A DNA stretch of 64,000 nt from Mycolicibacterium flavescens (GTDB taxonomy: Bacteria; Actinomycetota; Actinomycetes; Mycobacteriales; Mycobacteriaceae), in assembly GCA_900637135.1 (NCBI GenBank), contig LR134353.1, positions 310,001 through 374,000 of the forward strand. The letters are read 5' to 3'. Positions 30,623-39,148 of this stretch are shown piece by piece; position 1 is the first letter of the stretch; every line of letters begins with the position of its first letter. The notes beneath the pieces were generated by a model. It saw nothing but the letters and a program-made list of their open reading frames with translations. It made no database searches and was not told the origin of the DNA. Position numbers and translations under genes: made by a program.

Positions 30623-31339
30623 TCACTCGGCGTCGCGGCCCTGCCTGCTGCGCTTGTACGCCGAACGCCGGAAGTCGCCGAGCCAGCGCGGGGCCAACTC
30701 GACCTCGGGATCGCTGTGCAGGGCCGGGTCGAACGCGATGTCGTCACAGCTCGGGTCGACGTGGCGAAGGGTCAACCGGGCCAGCGGGCGGAACCCGCCC
30801 TTGACCGGTGCCTGGTCGATAGTGAATGCCAGCCCGGACGAGTCGATCTGCTTTTCGACGGCGTCGAGCGACAGCCCCGGCGCGTCGATCCGGGTGGCCA
30901 GCCGGGCGCGCACCCACCACAGCGCGTCGTGATACCGCAGCGGCATCAGGCTGGAGAACGTCGCCCCGGACCACGACAGGACGGGGGCCAGGCCGACGCG
31001 CGTTCCCGAGAGCGTCGACGCCAACAGCACGTCCCACGGACTGCAGGCCCGAAGATCCGGCGGCGGCGGAATCCGAAAAGCCAGACCGGCGACGTCCGGA
31101 GCGGCGCCGGGCAAACCGATACCCTTGGAGACACGTGCGATGACGTCGCAGGAGTTCATCGGAAGCCCTTCACCCTCGGGGGCGATACGTTCGAGGATGC
31201 CCTCGGCCATCACCCCTGACGGATGAAACAGCCGCCGGTCCCGAATGGCGGCGCCGAGGCGGATGGGAAGCGAGGCGATATCGGAGGCTTGCACGGTAGA
31301 GGTGTGCCCCCGCGGCGTCGCAGCAAAACGAGCACCCAC
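30623..31339 (-). CDS. Conserved hypothetical protein, possibly catalase-like fold
   Basis: 238 residues from GTG 31339; GTG 31294 (VQASDIASLP) is an alternative and neither ribosome site is strong. The N-terminal half reads LFHPSGVMAEGILERIAP then VIARVSKGIGLPG and PDVAGLAFRIP. This resembles the opening strands of heme catalases (His-Gly-x-G, Arg-x-Ser, Asp-x-x-Gly-x-Ala), but is truncated and lacks the proximal Tyr region, so heme binding is doubtful. The C-terminal half has FRPLARLTLRHVDPSCDDIAFDP. It abuts the convergent 53-residue gene with no gap. I cannot assign a function. Confidence 0.75.
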   Translation of the reverse strand: MGARFAATPRGHTSTVQASDIASLPIRLGAAIRDRRLFHPSGVMAEGILERIAPEGEGLPMNSCDVIARVSKGIGLPGAAPDVAGLAFRIPPPPDLRACSPWDVLLASTLSGTRVGLAPVLSWSGATFSSLMPLRYHDALWWVRARLATRIDAPGLSLDAVEKQIDSSGLAFTIDQAPVKGGFRPLARLTLRHVDPSCDDIAFDPALHSDPEVELAPRWLGDFRRSAYKRSRQGRDAE

Positions 31340-31418
31340 GTTTCAACACCCCCGATACCGGGCATTAATTCCGGGCAATGCTGCATTGCGCAGCAGAGGA
31401 ACCTGTCGAAAGGCCGTT

Positions 31419-32114
31419 GTGACAACCGCATACACCGACGTCCGTGGGCCCCTGATCGCGGATGAGGGCGTCTACGCGCCGCAGGAAGATTCGCAGCTGC
31501 TCATCGAGGTCATGGACCAAATGGCGCTGGCACGCGGCCGGCACGTGGTCGATTTGTGTACCGGAAGCGGCGTCGTCGCAATCGGGGCCGCTGAACAGGG
31601 TGCCGCATCGGTGACCGCCTTCGACATCTGCCAACGCGCGGTGCGATGTGCGCGGGCAAACGCGGTCGCGTCCGGAGTCGACGTCGATGTGCATCTCGGA
31701 TCATGGGCGCGGGCAGTCGAATTCGGACCGTTCGACCTGGTCGTCTGCAATCCGCCGTATGTACCGCACGATCCGAGCGCCGAATGCGAACCCCTCCCGG
31801 CCTACGTCGGACCCCCTCGGGCGTGGGATGCCGGATGCGACGGCCGGCTCGTACTCGACCCGCTGTGCGCGACGGTGCCCGACCTTCTCGACCACGGAGG
31901 CAGCCTGCTGCTGGTGCAGTCGGAGTTCGCCGATCCGCGGCAGACGCTCGGTGCACTTGCCTGCGCCGGTCTCGACGCGGAAATCGTTGCACGGCAGTGG
32001 ATCCCATTCGGACCGGTGCTGTCGTCGCGGGCATTGTGGCTCGAGGAGTGCGGCCGCCTCGAACCGGGACGCCGCGAAGAGGAACTGCTGGTGATCCGGG
32101 CGGACAAGCCATGA
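31419..32114 (+). CDS. HemK/PrmC-type protein methyltransferase
   Basis: 231 residues from GTG 31419 with GAAAGG upstream. Class-I SAM fold: VVDLCTGSGVVAIGAA near residue 43 binds SAM, followed by TAFDICQRAV. The catalytic (D/N)PPY motif is VCNPPYVP near residue 108, the hallmark of N5-glutamine/adenine methyltransferases. There is no N-terminal PrmC helical domain, so it is closer to HemK2/MTQ2-like enzymes. A CDGSH Fe-S gene overlaps its stop by 4 bp; a protein substrate encoded nearby is plausible but unproven. Confidence 0.87.
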   Translation: MTTAYTDVRGPLIADEGVYAPQEDSQLLIEVMDQMALARGRHVVDLCTGSGVVAIGAAEQGAASVTAFDICQRAVRCARANAVASGVDVDVHLGSWARAVEFGPFDLVVCNPPYVPHDPSAECEPLPAYVGPPRAWDAGCDGRLVLDPLCATVPDLLDHGGSLLLVQSEFADPRQTLGALACAGLDAEIVARQWIPFGPVLSSRALWLEECGRLEPGRREEELLVIRADKP

Positions 32115-32365
32115 GCGATGCCGAACCGCGCACCGTGCGGGTGGTGCCGAACGGCCCGCTGATGGTGCAGGGGCCGGTCCGCATCGAGATGCCCGACGGC
32201 CAAGTCGTGGAATCGGACCGGTTCATGGTCGCGGTGTGCACGTGCCGGCGCAGCAAGGACTATCCGTTGTGCGACACCAGTCACCGGCGTCGCAAGCGCG
32301 CCGACATGTCTACTAAGGGCGACGTGCCCGACGACAAAGTCGCGTCAGCTCAGCGGCCGGCGTAG
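32111..32365 (+). CDS. CDGSH-type 2Fe-2S protein
   Basis: 84 residues from ATG 32111 (ATGA overlap). The metal site VCTCRRSKDYPLCDTSH gives three Cys and one His, the CDGSH/mitoNEET ligand set, with Thr replacing the usual Gly in CDGSH. N-terminal VRVVPNGPLMVQGPVRI matches the conserved beta strands of single-CDGSH bacterial proteins. The tail is basic then acidic. Likely a one-electron carrier or cluster donor. Its last 21 bp overlap the convergent diiron-protein gene. Confidence 0.9.
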   Translation: MSDAEPRTVRVVPNGPLMVQGPVRIEMPDGQVVESDRFMVAVCTCRRSKDYPLCDTSHRRRKRADMSTKGDVPDDKVASAQRPA

Positions 32366-33403
32366 CGACGAGCGGTTCTCGGTCCAGCAGTTCATCAGGT
32401 GCGTGGCCAGGCGGCCCTCGACCACGTCCAACGCCCGCATACCGAACACGACGTCGCGGTCCAGATGCGGCTCCCTGGCGACGAGATCGCCGACGACATC
32501 GGTGCGGACCACCTGCTCGTGCACGGCATCGGCCACCACATGTTCGTGGTAGAACGCCACGCAGGCGTCGGGAGCGCCCATCCGGCGCAACGCTTCCACC
32601 AGCCGCCGCGAGCCGGGCGACGAGGTGATCTCCGTCGACGCGAAATGCCCGATCGACGCGCCGCGCAGTTCGCGGTGCAACCCGAACAACGACATCAGGT
32701 TCACCGATGCCAATGCGTCGGCGGAGACGTGGTCGAGGTAGCCGAGGTACGACGAGTCGAGGCCCGCGGCATCCAGCAACTGCGCGTACAGGTGCTGATG
32801 CACGTGTTCGCCACGGCCACCGCCGAACTCGTCGAACTCGACTGCGACGAACGCCGCCTTGGAGTGTCCGGTAAGGCGAGGGATGGTCCAGGCGTGCGGG
32901 TCGCCCTCTTTGAGGTGATACACCGAGCGGTGCACGAAGTATTCGAGCATTTGCTCCCAGGTGCCCTTGTCGCGCAGGAAGTATGACGGACCCTCGCCGT
33001 CCACCGGTTCGATCGACAGCTTGTCCATCTCGGCTTCCGCGGTCTCGCCTTCGGCGATCTCGCCGACGTCCTCGCGAACCGCGTCCAGGAACGCCTCCTC
33101 GAACCGGCCGCGCAGGTGCAGCAGCGCGGGGTTCCACTCCCAGCGCGGGCTCACGTCGGCGAAGCCGCGGTAGTGCAGCTCGTAGCAGATGTAGAGCGCG
33201 AGTTGGAGATCGAGGCCGTACGGATCCGCGTCGAACATCGGCACGTCGATCGGACGCAGCGGCAACGACGGACGGCCGCGCTGCAGGAGATCGATGACGG
33301 CTGCAGACAGTGGCCCGGCGGCCTTCGGCAGGGCAGGTTCGACCCGCGTCGACGGTAAAGTCACGCCCTTCTCAATACCCTCATCCGCACCGGTCAAACG
33401 CAT
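32345..33403 (-). CDS. Heme-oxygenase-like diiron oxidase family protein (iron-containing redox enzyme)
   Basis: 352 residues from ATG 33403. The C-terminal part shows the metal motifs of the heme-oxygenase-like diiron oxidase family: IGHFASTEITSSPGSRRLV supplies a Glu, and FYHEHVVADAVHEQVV gives His, Asp and His in the HxxxDxxxH-type arrangement. An upstream YICYELHYRG probably supplies Glu and His. Relatives include UndA, BesC and SznF, which use O2 on fatty acids or amino acids. The substrate is unknown. It converges on the CDGSH gene with a 21-bp overlap. Confidence 0.83.
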   Translation of the reverse strand: MRLTGADEGIEKGVTLPSTRVEPALPKAAGPLSAAVIDLLQRGRPSLPLRPIDVPMFDADPYGLDLQLALYICYELHYRGFADVSPRWEWNPALLHLRGRFEEAFLDAVREDVGEIAEGETAEAEMDKLSIEPVDGEGPSYFLRDKGTWEQMLEYFVHRSVYHLKEGDPHAWTIPRLTGHSKAAFVAVEFDEFGGGRGEHVHQHLYAQLLDAAGLDSSYLGYLDHVSADALASVNLMSLFGLHRELRGASIGHFASTEITSSPGSRRLVEALRRMGAPDACVAFYHEHVVADAVHEQVVRTDVVGDLVAREPHLDRDVVFGMRALDVVEGRLATHLMNCWTENRSSLRRPLS

Positions 33404-33456
33404 GTTCGGTATCAGTCGTTCGGCTCACAGCGAATCTGAAGCCGACACTTTCGCAG

Positions 33457-33530
<74 letters not shown>

Positions 33531-33614
33531 CGTGAAGCCACGACAGCGTATCGCACCAGCGGGTCGCCTAGCCAAACGCCTTCGGGCGTGCGGGCCTTCC
33601 CGTTCGCGAGAGCT

Positions 33615-33656
33615 ACACCAGGGCTGCGATCCGCCACCGGATCGCGACCCTGGTGT
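33615..33656. repeat. Long palindrome upstream of tRNA-Pro
   Basis: ACACCAGGG (33615-33623) pairs with CCCTGGTGT (33648-33656), and GCGATCC (33626-33632) with GGATCGC (33639-33645), with a 2-nt mismatch and a 6-nt loop GCCACC. The 16 paired bases would make a very stable hairpin on either strand. It sits between the tRNA 5' end and the small membrane-protein gene. It has no U-tract and could be a dispersed palindromic element. Confidence 0.7.
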
Positions 33657-33773
33657 ACGCCTCGCGACGGCACAAGTGCTCGGCCGAAGTCGTGATTTGC
33701 GACACGCCGCGGGAAGCAACGAGTTGTCGGTGGCGTTGTTCATCATGTAACCAAACGACGAAGCGAGGACAAG

Positions 33774-33971
33774 ATGACTGGCTTAGGCGCATCCATCTAC
33801 CTGGGGTTCTTCGTTCTCGCCGCGGTGTGGCTTTTCCTCACCTCCGACGGCCCGCTGATCGGCGGTGACGACGATCAGGGCCAGCGCCCCGAGCGTTCGA
33901 ACTCGGCCAATACCGACGCGAACTCCGAGGGGTCCAACCCCTGGCTGGTCAGCCACTCGTCGCAGAAGTAG
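33774..33971 (+). CDS. Putative 65-residue single-pass membrane protein
   Basis: The ATG at 33774 has GCGAGGA upstream at good spacing. The first 25 residues ([20 protein letters not shown]) form a transmembrane helix, followed by [12 protein letters not shown] and a polar Asn/Ser-rich tail. The last 97 bp lie antisense to the 3' end of the desulfhydrase-like gene, which could explain the tail composition. The N-terminal half is outside any other gene and looks coding. Confidence 0.5.
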   Translation: MTGLGASIYLGFFVLAAVWLFLTSDGPLIGGDDDQGQRPERSNSANTDANSEGSNPWLVSHSSQK

Positions 33972-34981
33972 GTCTCCGCGTAGCGGTCACCGCTGTCGGC
34001 GAGCAGTGTCACCACTGATCCGCTGCGACCCTCGTTCCTCATCTCGGCCAGCAGGCCGAACGCCCCCCACAGGTTCGTCCCCGTCGACGGTCCCACCCGC
34101 CGGCCCAGCACCGCGCTGGCGTGCCGGGCCGCGGCGACCGACGCGGCGTCCGGTACGACGACCATTCGGTCGACCACGCCAGGCAGAAACGACGGCTCCA
34201 CCCGCGGTCGGCCGATCCCCTCGATGCGCGACGACATACCGGTGACGACGTCACCGCGGCCCTGCTCGTATGACGGGAAGAAGGCCGAGTTCTCCGGGTC
34301 GACCACGCAGAGCCGGGTGGCGTAGCGCCGGTAGCGGATGTAGCGGCCGATGGTGGCGCTTGTCCCGCCGGTGCCCGCGCCGACCACGATCCAGTCGGGC
34401 ACGGGGTGCGCTTCGTCGCGCATCTGCTCGAAGATCGACTCGGCGATGTTGTTGTTGCCGCGCCAGTCGGTGGCCCGCTCGGCGTTGGTGAACTGATCGA
34501 TGTAGTGTCCGCCGGTGGCTACGGCGAGCCGTTCGGCCTCGGCGTATACCTGACTGGACTCGGCGACGAAATGGCAACGGCCGCCCTGAGCTTCGATCAA
34601 CGCGATCTTGCTGGTGCTCGTCGACGACGGCATCACGGCGATGAACGGCAGGCCGAGTAGCGCCGCGAAGTAAGCCTCGGACACCGCCGTCGACCCCGAC
34701 GACGCCTCGATGATCGTGGTGTTCTCCTCGATCCACCCGTTGCACAGCGCGTAGAGGAACAGTGACCGCGCCAGCCGGTGTTTGAGGCTGCCGGTGATGT
34801 GGGTCGTCTCGTCCTTCAGGTACAGCTGCAGATCGCAGCCGTCACACCAGGCCGACGGCAACGGATAGCGCAACAGGTGGGTGTCTGCGCTGCGGCGTGC
34901 GTCGGCCTCGATCAACCGGACGGCGTCGTCGACCCACGCGCGTGGGCTACTCCGGCTTGCGGTGAGGGCCTTGTTGGTCAC
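33875..34981 (-). CDS. PLP-dependent cysteine desulfhydrase / cysteine synthase-like (Cds1-like)
   Basis: 368 residues from GTG 34981, overlapping the phosphoesterase stop by 4 bp. Fold-type II PLP enzyme: [11 protein letters not shown] with the Schiff-base Lys67, [13 protein letters not shown] as substrate loop and [15 protein letters not shown] binding the cofactor phosphate. In order it matches Rv3684, reported as the H2S-producing cysteine desulfhydrase Cds1. Desulfhydrase rather than synthase activity is inferred from that relationship. The 3' end overlaps a small plus-strand gene. Confidence 0.87.
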   Translation of the reverse strand: MTNKALTASRSSPRAWVDDAVRLIEADARRSADTHLLRYPLPSAWCDGCDLQLYLKDETTHITGSLKHRLARSLFLYALCNGWIEENTTIIEASSGSTAVSEAYFAALLGLPFIAVMPSSTSTSKIALIEAQGGRCHFVAESSQVYAEAERLAVATGGHYIDQFTNAERATDWRGNNNIAESIFEQMRDEAHPVPDWIVVGAGTGGTSATIGRYIRYRRYATRLCVVDPENSAFFPSYEQGRGDVVTGMSSRIEGIGRPRVEPSFLPGVVDRMVVVPDAASVAAARHASAVLGRRVGPSTGTNLWGAFGLLAEMRNEGRSGSVVTLLADSGDRYAETYFCDEWLTSQGLDPSEFASVLAEFERSGRWP

Positions 34982-35940
34982 CGCACCGCGACGCTCGGAT
35001 GGGACGTGCCCGCCCGAGCGTCCGCGTCCTGACCGCCGATCGGGGCAGCGACCAGTGTCAGCAGCGTGGCCTCGGGACGGCAGCAGAACCGCAGCGGCGC
35101 GTACGGCGAGGTGCCGATGCCCGCCGAGACGTGCAGTTGGGTGCGCGCACCCCAGCGCGACGGGCCCTTGACCCGCGACCGGTCCAGGCCGCAGTTCGTG
35201 ACGAGGGCGCCGTAGAACGGCAAGCACAACTGGCCGCCGTGGGTGTGGCCCGCCATCACCAGCTGATAGCCGTCGGCGGCGAACCGGTCGAGGACCCGTG
35301 GCTCCGGCGAATGGGTCAGCCCCAGTGTGAGGTTCGCGGCGGGACTGGCCGGACCGGCGACGGTCTCGTAGCGGTCCCGCGACAGATGCGGGTCGTCGAC
35401 GCCTGCGGCCGCGATCAACTGGCCGCGCACCTCCAACTCGCGGCGGGTGTGGGTCAGGTCCAGCCAGCCACGCTCGGTGAATGCCGCCCGCAGGTCCTGC
35501 CACGGCAGGGGTTCGCCGTGGACGCGATGGCCGGGCCGGGTGAGGTAGTTCAGCGGGTTCTTCGGCGTCGGCCCGAAATAGTCGTTGCTGCCGAACACGA
35601 ACAGGCCCGGGACCGACAGCAACTCCGACAGCGACTGCACCACGGCGGGCACGGCCTTGGGGTGGGCGAGGTTGTCGCCGGTATTGATCACGAGATCGGG
35701 TTCCAAGGCGACCAGCTCGCGCAGCCAGGCCTGCTTGCGCCGCTGTCCGGGACGCATGTGGATGTCGCTTATGTGCAGCACCTTCAACGGTGAGGACCCG
35801 GGTGCCAGCACCGGCATCGTCACTTCTCGCACCACAAAGGCGTTGCGCTCGATCACCGCTGCGTAGCCGATGCCGGCGACCAGCGCGCCTGCGGACGCTG
35901 CGGCGGAGTTCTTCAAGATCGTCGTCGAACGGGCGGACAT
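34978..35940 (-). CDS. Membrane-anchored metallophosphoesterase
   Basis: 320 residues from ATG 35940. An N-terminal hydrophobic segment (about 10-32, [16 protein letters not shown]) looks like a signal anchor. Calcineurin-like motifs follow in order: [10 protein letters not shown] (DxH), INTGDNLAH (GDxx), FGSNDYFG in place of the common GNHD, LTHSP and [12 protein letters not shown] (GHxH). The architecture resembles YkuE/YaeI phosphodiesterases acting on envelope lipids. Coupled to the downstream Cds1-like gene. Corresponds to Rv3683. Confidence 0.9.
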   Translation of the reverse strand: MSARSTTILKNSAAASAGALVAGIGYAAVIERNAFVVREVTMPVLAPGSSPLKVLHISDIHMRPGQRRKQAWLRELVALEPDLVINTGDNLAHPKAVPAVVQSLSELLSVPGLFVFGSNDYFGPTPKNPLNYLTRPGHRVHGEPLPWQDLRAAFTERGWLDLTHTRRELEVRGQLIAAAGVDDPHLSRDRYETVAGPASPAANLTLGLTHSPEPRVLDRFAADGYQLVMAGHTHGGQLCLPFYGALVTNCGLDRSRVKGPSRWGARTQLHVSAGIGTSPYAPLRFCCRPEATLLTLVAAPIGGQDADARAGTSHPSVAVR

Positions 35941-36012
35941 GCTGCAGAGCCTACTGCCAGTGGACCCGACGAAGCGCTCTCGACCGCTCGGGCGTGGGCA
36001 ATTGCACGTCGA

Positions 36013-38475
36013 TCACGGTGGAGGCGGTGGCGCAGGCGGAGGGGGCCCGAGTATCGGCACGGTGATCGGCGGTAGGCCGGGAATCTCGACCACCGTCTGG
36101 CCGACCGGCGCCGGTAGGCCGGGTATCGCGCCGGGCGGAGGCGGCGGCGGAGCCGGCGGAATGCCGTTGGAGACCTGGATCGTGATGATCGACCCCGGCA
36201 CCGTCTGACCGCCCGGGGTCGTGCCGACCACGGAGCCGCGCGGCGCATTGCTGTTCACCGACGACGCCTGGTCGGCGACCTGGAAGCCGGAGTCACGCAA
36301 CCGCTGTCGGGCCGCGCTCTCGGTCAGGCCGGAAACGCTGGGCACCCGCGAGCCCGGGCCGCCCTCGACGTACCGAGGATCGGTCGGGGGCAGTCGGACC
36401 TCGCCGAAGTTGTTGGCGATCGGTTTCATCGCGGCGAACCACGTCCTGGCCGGTTCGTTACCGCCGTACAGGTTGCCGTACCCGCACTTTCGCAGCGGGA
36501 ACGAGCACAGTTCACCGGGTGCGGTGGAATCGTCGTAGATGTAGTTCCCGGCGGCGAGTGTGTTGGTGAAGCCGAGGAAGGCCGACGAGCGGTGGGCCTC
36601 GGTGGTGCCGGTCTTACCCGACATCGGCAGGTCCCATCCGACCGAACCGGCCGCTCCCGCGGCGGTGCCCGCCCCCTCGTCGTCCTTGCTCATGGCGTTG
36701 GCCAGCGTGTTCGCCAGGCCCTCGGGCACCGCCTGCTCGCAGGTCTCTGTGGTGACCGAGACCTCCTCGCCGTTCCGGTCGATGACCTGGGCGATCGGAT
36801 TCGGCGGGCACCACACGCCGCCGGAGGCCAGCGTCGCTCCGACGTTGGAGAACTCGAGCGCGTTGATCTCGATCGGTCCCAGCACGAACGAGCCGAGGTT
36901 CTGCCGCTTGATGAAGTCGGCCAGGCTCTCGTTGCTGTCCGGGTCGTAGTCGCGCGCGGTACCCGGCAGCGCGTAGGAGCGCAGTCCTAGCCGAACCGCC
37001 ATGTCCACGCTGCGCTGCACGCCGACCTGCGAGATCAGCTTGGCGAAGGCGGTGTTGGGCGAGGTGGCCAACGCGTCGGTGATGTTCATGGTGCCGCGGT
37101 AACCGCCCGCGTTCTTCACACACCACGTCGCGGCCGGGCAACCCGGGGTGTCGCTGCTGCCCAGGCCCTTGGCCTGGAACTGTGCGGGCACGTCGAGCTG
37201 GGCGTTGATGCCCATCCCCATCTCCAAGGCCGCCGCGGTGGTGAATAGCTTGAACGTCGACCCGGCACCGTCGCCCACCAGGGAGAACGGCTGCGGCTGC
37301 ATGGTCTCACCGGCGTCGAGGTTGAGCCCGTAGGTGCGGCTGCTGGCCATCGCCAGCACGGGATGCGATTCCTTGCCCGGCTTGATCACGCTCATCACGC
37401 TGGCCACGCCGTCGAGGTCAGGGGCCGCGAACTGGTTGACCGCCGCCTTCACCGGACCCTGGACGTCGGGGTCGAGGGTGGTCCTGATCAGGTATCCGCC
37501 CCTGGCGACCTGTTCCTTGCTGATGCCTGCGCGCGCCAGGTATTCGAGCACGTAGTCGCAGAAGAACGCGCGGTCGCCGGCGGCGATACAGCCGCGCGGC
37601 AGTTCCTTGGGCTGCGGCAGGACACCCAGCGGTTCCTCCTTGGCCGCCCGCAACGCCTCAGCCTCCTCGGGGATGTTCTGAATCATGGTGTCCAGCACCA
37701 GGTTTCGCCGTGCCAGCGCACCCTCGGGGTTGGTGTAGGGGTTCAGCGTGCTGGTCGACTGGACCATGCCCGCCAGCAGAGCGGCCTGCTGCCAGTTCAA
37801 CTCCGACGCGTTGACCCCGAAGTACGTCTGCGCGGCGTCCTGCACACCAAAGGCGCCGTTGCCGAACGACACCAGGTTCAGATAGCGGGTCAGGATCTCG
37901 GGTTTGGTGAACGTCTTGTCCAGCGTCAGCGCCATCCGGATCTCGCGCAGCTTGCGGGCCGGCGTGGTCTCGATGGCGGCGCGCTTCTCGGCGTCGGTCT
38001 GGGCGACGACCAGCAGTTGATAGTTCTTGACGTACTGCTGCTCGATCGTCGAACCGCCGCGCGTGTCCAGATTGCCCGACAGGTAACCGGACAGGCCGGT
38101 GAGCGTGCCCTGCCAGTCGACGCCGTTGTGTTCGGCGAACCGTTTGTCCTCGATCGAGACGATCGCCAGCTTCATCGTGTTGGCGATCTGGTCGGTGGGC
38201 ACCTCGAAGCGGCGCTGATTGTAGAGCCAGGCGATCACGTTGCCCTTGGCGTCGACCATCGTCGACACCTGCGGCACCTCACCCTCGACGAGTTGGGCCG
38301 AACCGTTGGCAACCACATCGGAGGCCCGGTTGGACACCAGGCCGAAGCCACCGACGACCGGAAACATCAACGCCGCGGTGATCACGCTGGCCAGCAGAAC
38401 GCACCAGGCGAGCTTGATCACCGTCACCGTCCGCGGAGGCGGGGTCGGCGGTCCACTCGGCGGACTGTCCGGCAT
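36013..38475 (-). CDS. ponA2: Bifunctional penicillin-binding protein PonA2 with PASTA domain
   Basis: 820 residues from ATG 38475. A Pro-rich cytosolic start leads to one membrane anchor (about 20-45). The glycosyltransferase domain has IEDKRFAEHNGVDW with catalytic Glu109 and the GGSTIEQQ motif. The transpeptidase domain has the nucleophile Ser406 in GAGSTFK, SPNTAF as the SxN motif and SGKTGTTEAH as KTG. One PASTA domain (about 695-765) binds peptidoglycan or muropeptides; the tail is proline-rich. In mycobacteria PonA2 is needed for survival in stationary phase and stress. Confidence 0.97.
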   Translation of the reverse strand: MPDSPPSGPPTPPPRTVTVIKLAWCVLLASVITAALMFPVVGGFGLVSNRASDVVANGSAQLVEGEVPQVSTMVDAKGNVIAWLYNQRRFEVPTDQIANTMKLAIVSIEDKRFAEHNGVDWQGTLTGLSGYLSGNLDTRGGSTIEQQYVKNYQLLVVAQTDAEKRAAIETTPARKLREIRMALTLDKTFTKPEILTRYLNLVSFGNGAFGVQDAAQTYFGVNASELNWQQAALLAGMVQSTSTLNPYTNPEGALARRNLVLDTMIQNIPEEAEALRAAKEEPLGVLPQPKELPRGCIAAGDRAFFCDYVLEYLARAGISKEQVARGGYLIRTTLDPDVQGPVKAAVNQFAAPDLDGVASVMSVIKPGKESHPVLAMASSRTYGLNLDAGETMQPQPFSLVGDGAGSTFKLFTTAAALEMGMGINAQLDVPAQFQAKGLGSSDTPGCPAATWCVKNAGGYRGTMNITDALATSPNTAFAKLISQVGVQRSVDMAVRLGLRSYALPGTARDYDPDSNESLADFIKRQNLGSFVLGPIEINALEFSNVGATLASGGVWCPPNPIAQVIDRNGEEVSVTTETCEQAVPEGLANTLANAMSKDDEGAGTAAGAAGSVGWDLPMSGKTGTTEAHRSSAFLGFTNTLAAGNYIYDDSTAPGELCSFPLRKCGYGNLYGGNEPARTWFAAMKPIANNFGEVRLPPTDPRYVEGGPGSRVPSVSGLTESAARQRLRDSGFQVADQASSVNSNAPRGSVVGTTPGGQTVPGSIITIQVSNGIPPAPPPPPPGAIPGLPAPVGQTVVEIPGLPPITVPILGPPPPAPPPPP

Positions 38476-38770
38476 GCCCTACAGACTAACGACGTCGCAA
38501 AACGGCAACGTCCCGCGGTCGATCACAGTGCCGAAACGTCCGCTTCGGCGGGCGCGGACGTCAATTTTGCACCCTGACGGCACGGGCGTCCCAAAATAGA
38601 GGGTTTTCATGTATTGCGCAGAACGGCTTTGACCATCTAATTTGGTCGGACAGTGCGATACAGGTCACACTGACCCCTCGCAATGTGGCGTAGATCGCAT
38701 CAGCGTTCTACTACCAGGGAGTGCGCCGCACCGGAGGTGGCCGGAGGCGGTTGGAACGGAGGGAACTCTG
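38476..38770 (+). promoter_or_regulatory. ponA2-whiB4 divergent intergenic region
   Basis: This 295-bp stretch has no gene. It is relatively AT-rich around 38580-38660. Near whiB4 there is a perfect 13-bp inverted repeat, GGTCA CAC TGACC (38663-38675), a candidate regulator site. GGAGGGAA before 38771 sets the whiB4 start. A TTGACC near 38622 could be a -35 element, but I cannot pair it with a convincing -10. The specific promoters remain uncertain. Confidence 0.4.
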
Positions 38771-39127
38771 GTGTCAGCTACTAAGCCCGCGGCGCGCAGG
38801 ACCGCGATGACGTCGTCGGCTCACAGTGTCGTCCACGGTGCCGAGGCCGAAGCCCGCATCGCCTGGGTGTCGCAAGCCCGATGCCGCCAGACCGATCCTG
38901 ATGAGCTGTTCGTCCGGGGGGCCGCACAGCGCAAAGCCGCAGTGATCTGTCGGCACTGTCCGGTGATCCTCGAGTGCGGCGCCGACGCGCTCGACAACCG
39001 GGTGGAGTTCGGAGTCTGGGGTGGGATGACCGAGCGGCAGCGCCGCGCTCTGCTCAAGCAGCACCCCGAGGTCGTCTCCTGGGCGGAGTTCTTCAACGCC
39101 CAGCGCAAGCATCGCAACGCGGTCTAG
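38771..39127 (+). CDS. whiB4: WhiB4 iron-sulfur redox regulator
   Basis: 118 residues from GTG 38771, chosen over ATG 38807 because GGAGGGAA lies just upstream and because the length equals M. tuberculosis WhiB4. Four cysteines (38, 60, 63, 69; ARCRQTD and ICRHCPVILEC) bind a 4Fe-4S cluster. GVWGGMTERQRRALL is the beta-turn motif that contacts sigma/DNA. WhiB4 senses O2 and redox and controls antioxidant genes and nucleoid compaction. It converges on the ATPase pair, with stops 21 bp apart. Confidence 0.96.
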   Translation: MSATKPAARRTAMTSSAHSVVHGAEAEARIAWVSQARCRQTDPDELFVRGAAQRKAAVICRHCPVILECGADALDNRVEFGVWGGMTERQRRALLKQHPEVVSWAEFFNAQRKHRNAV

Positions 39128-39148
39128 GCCGCGCCGGCATCTTTTTCG

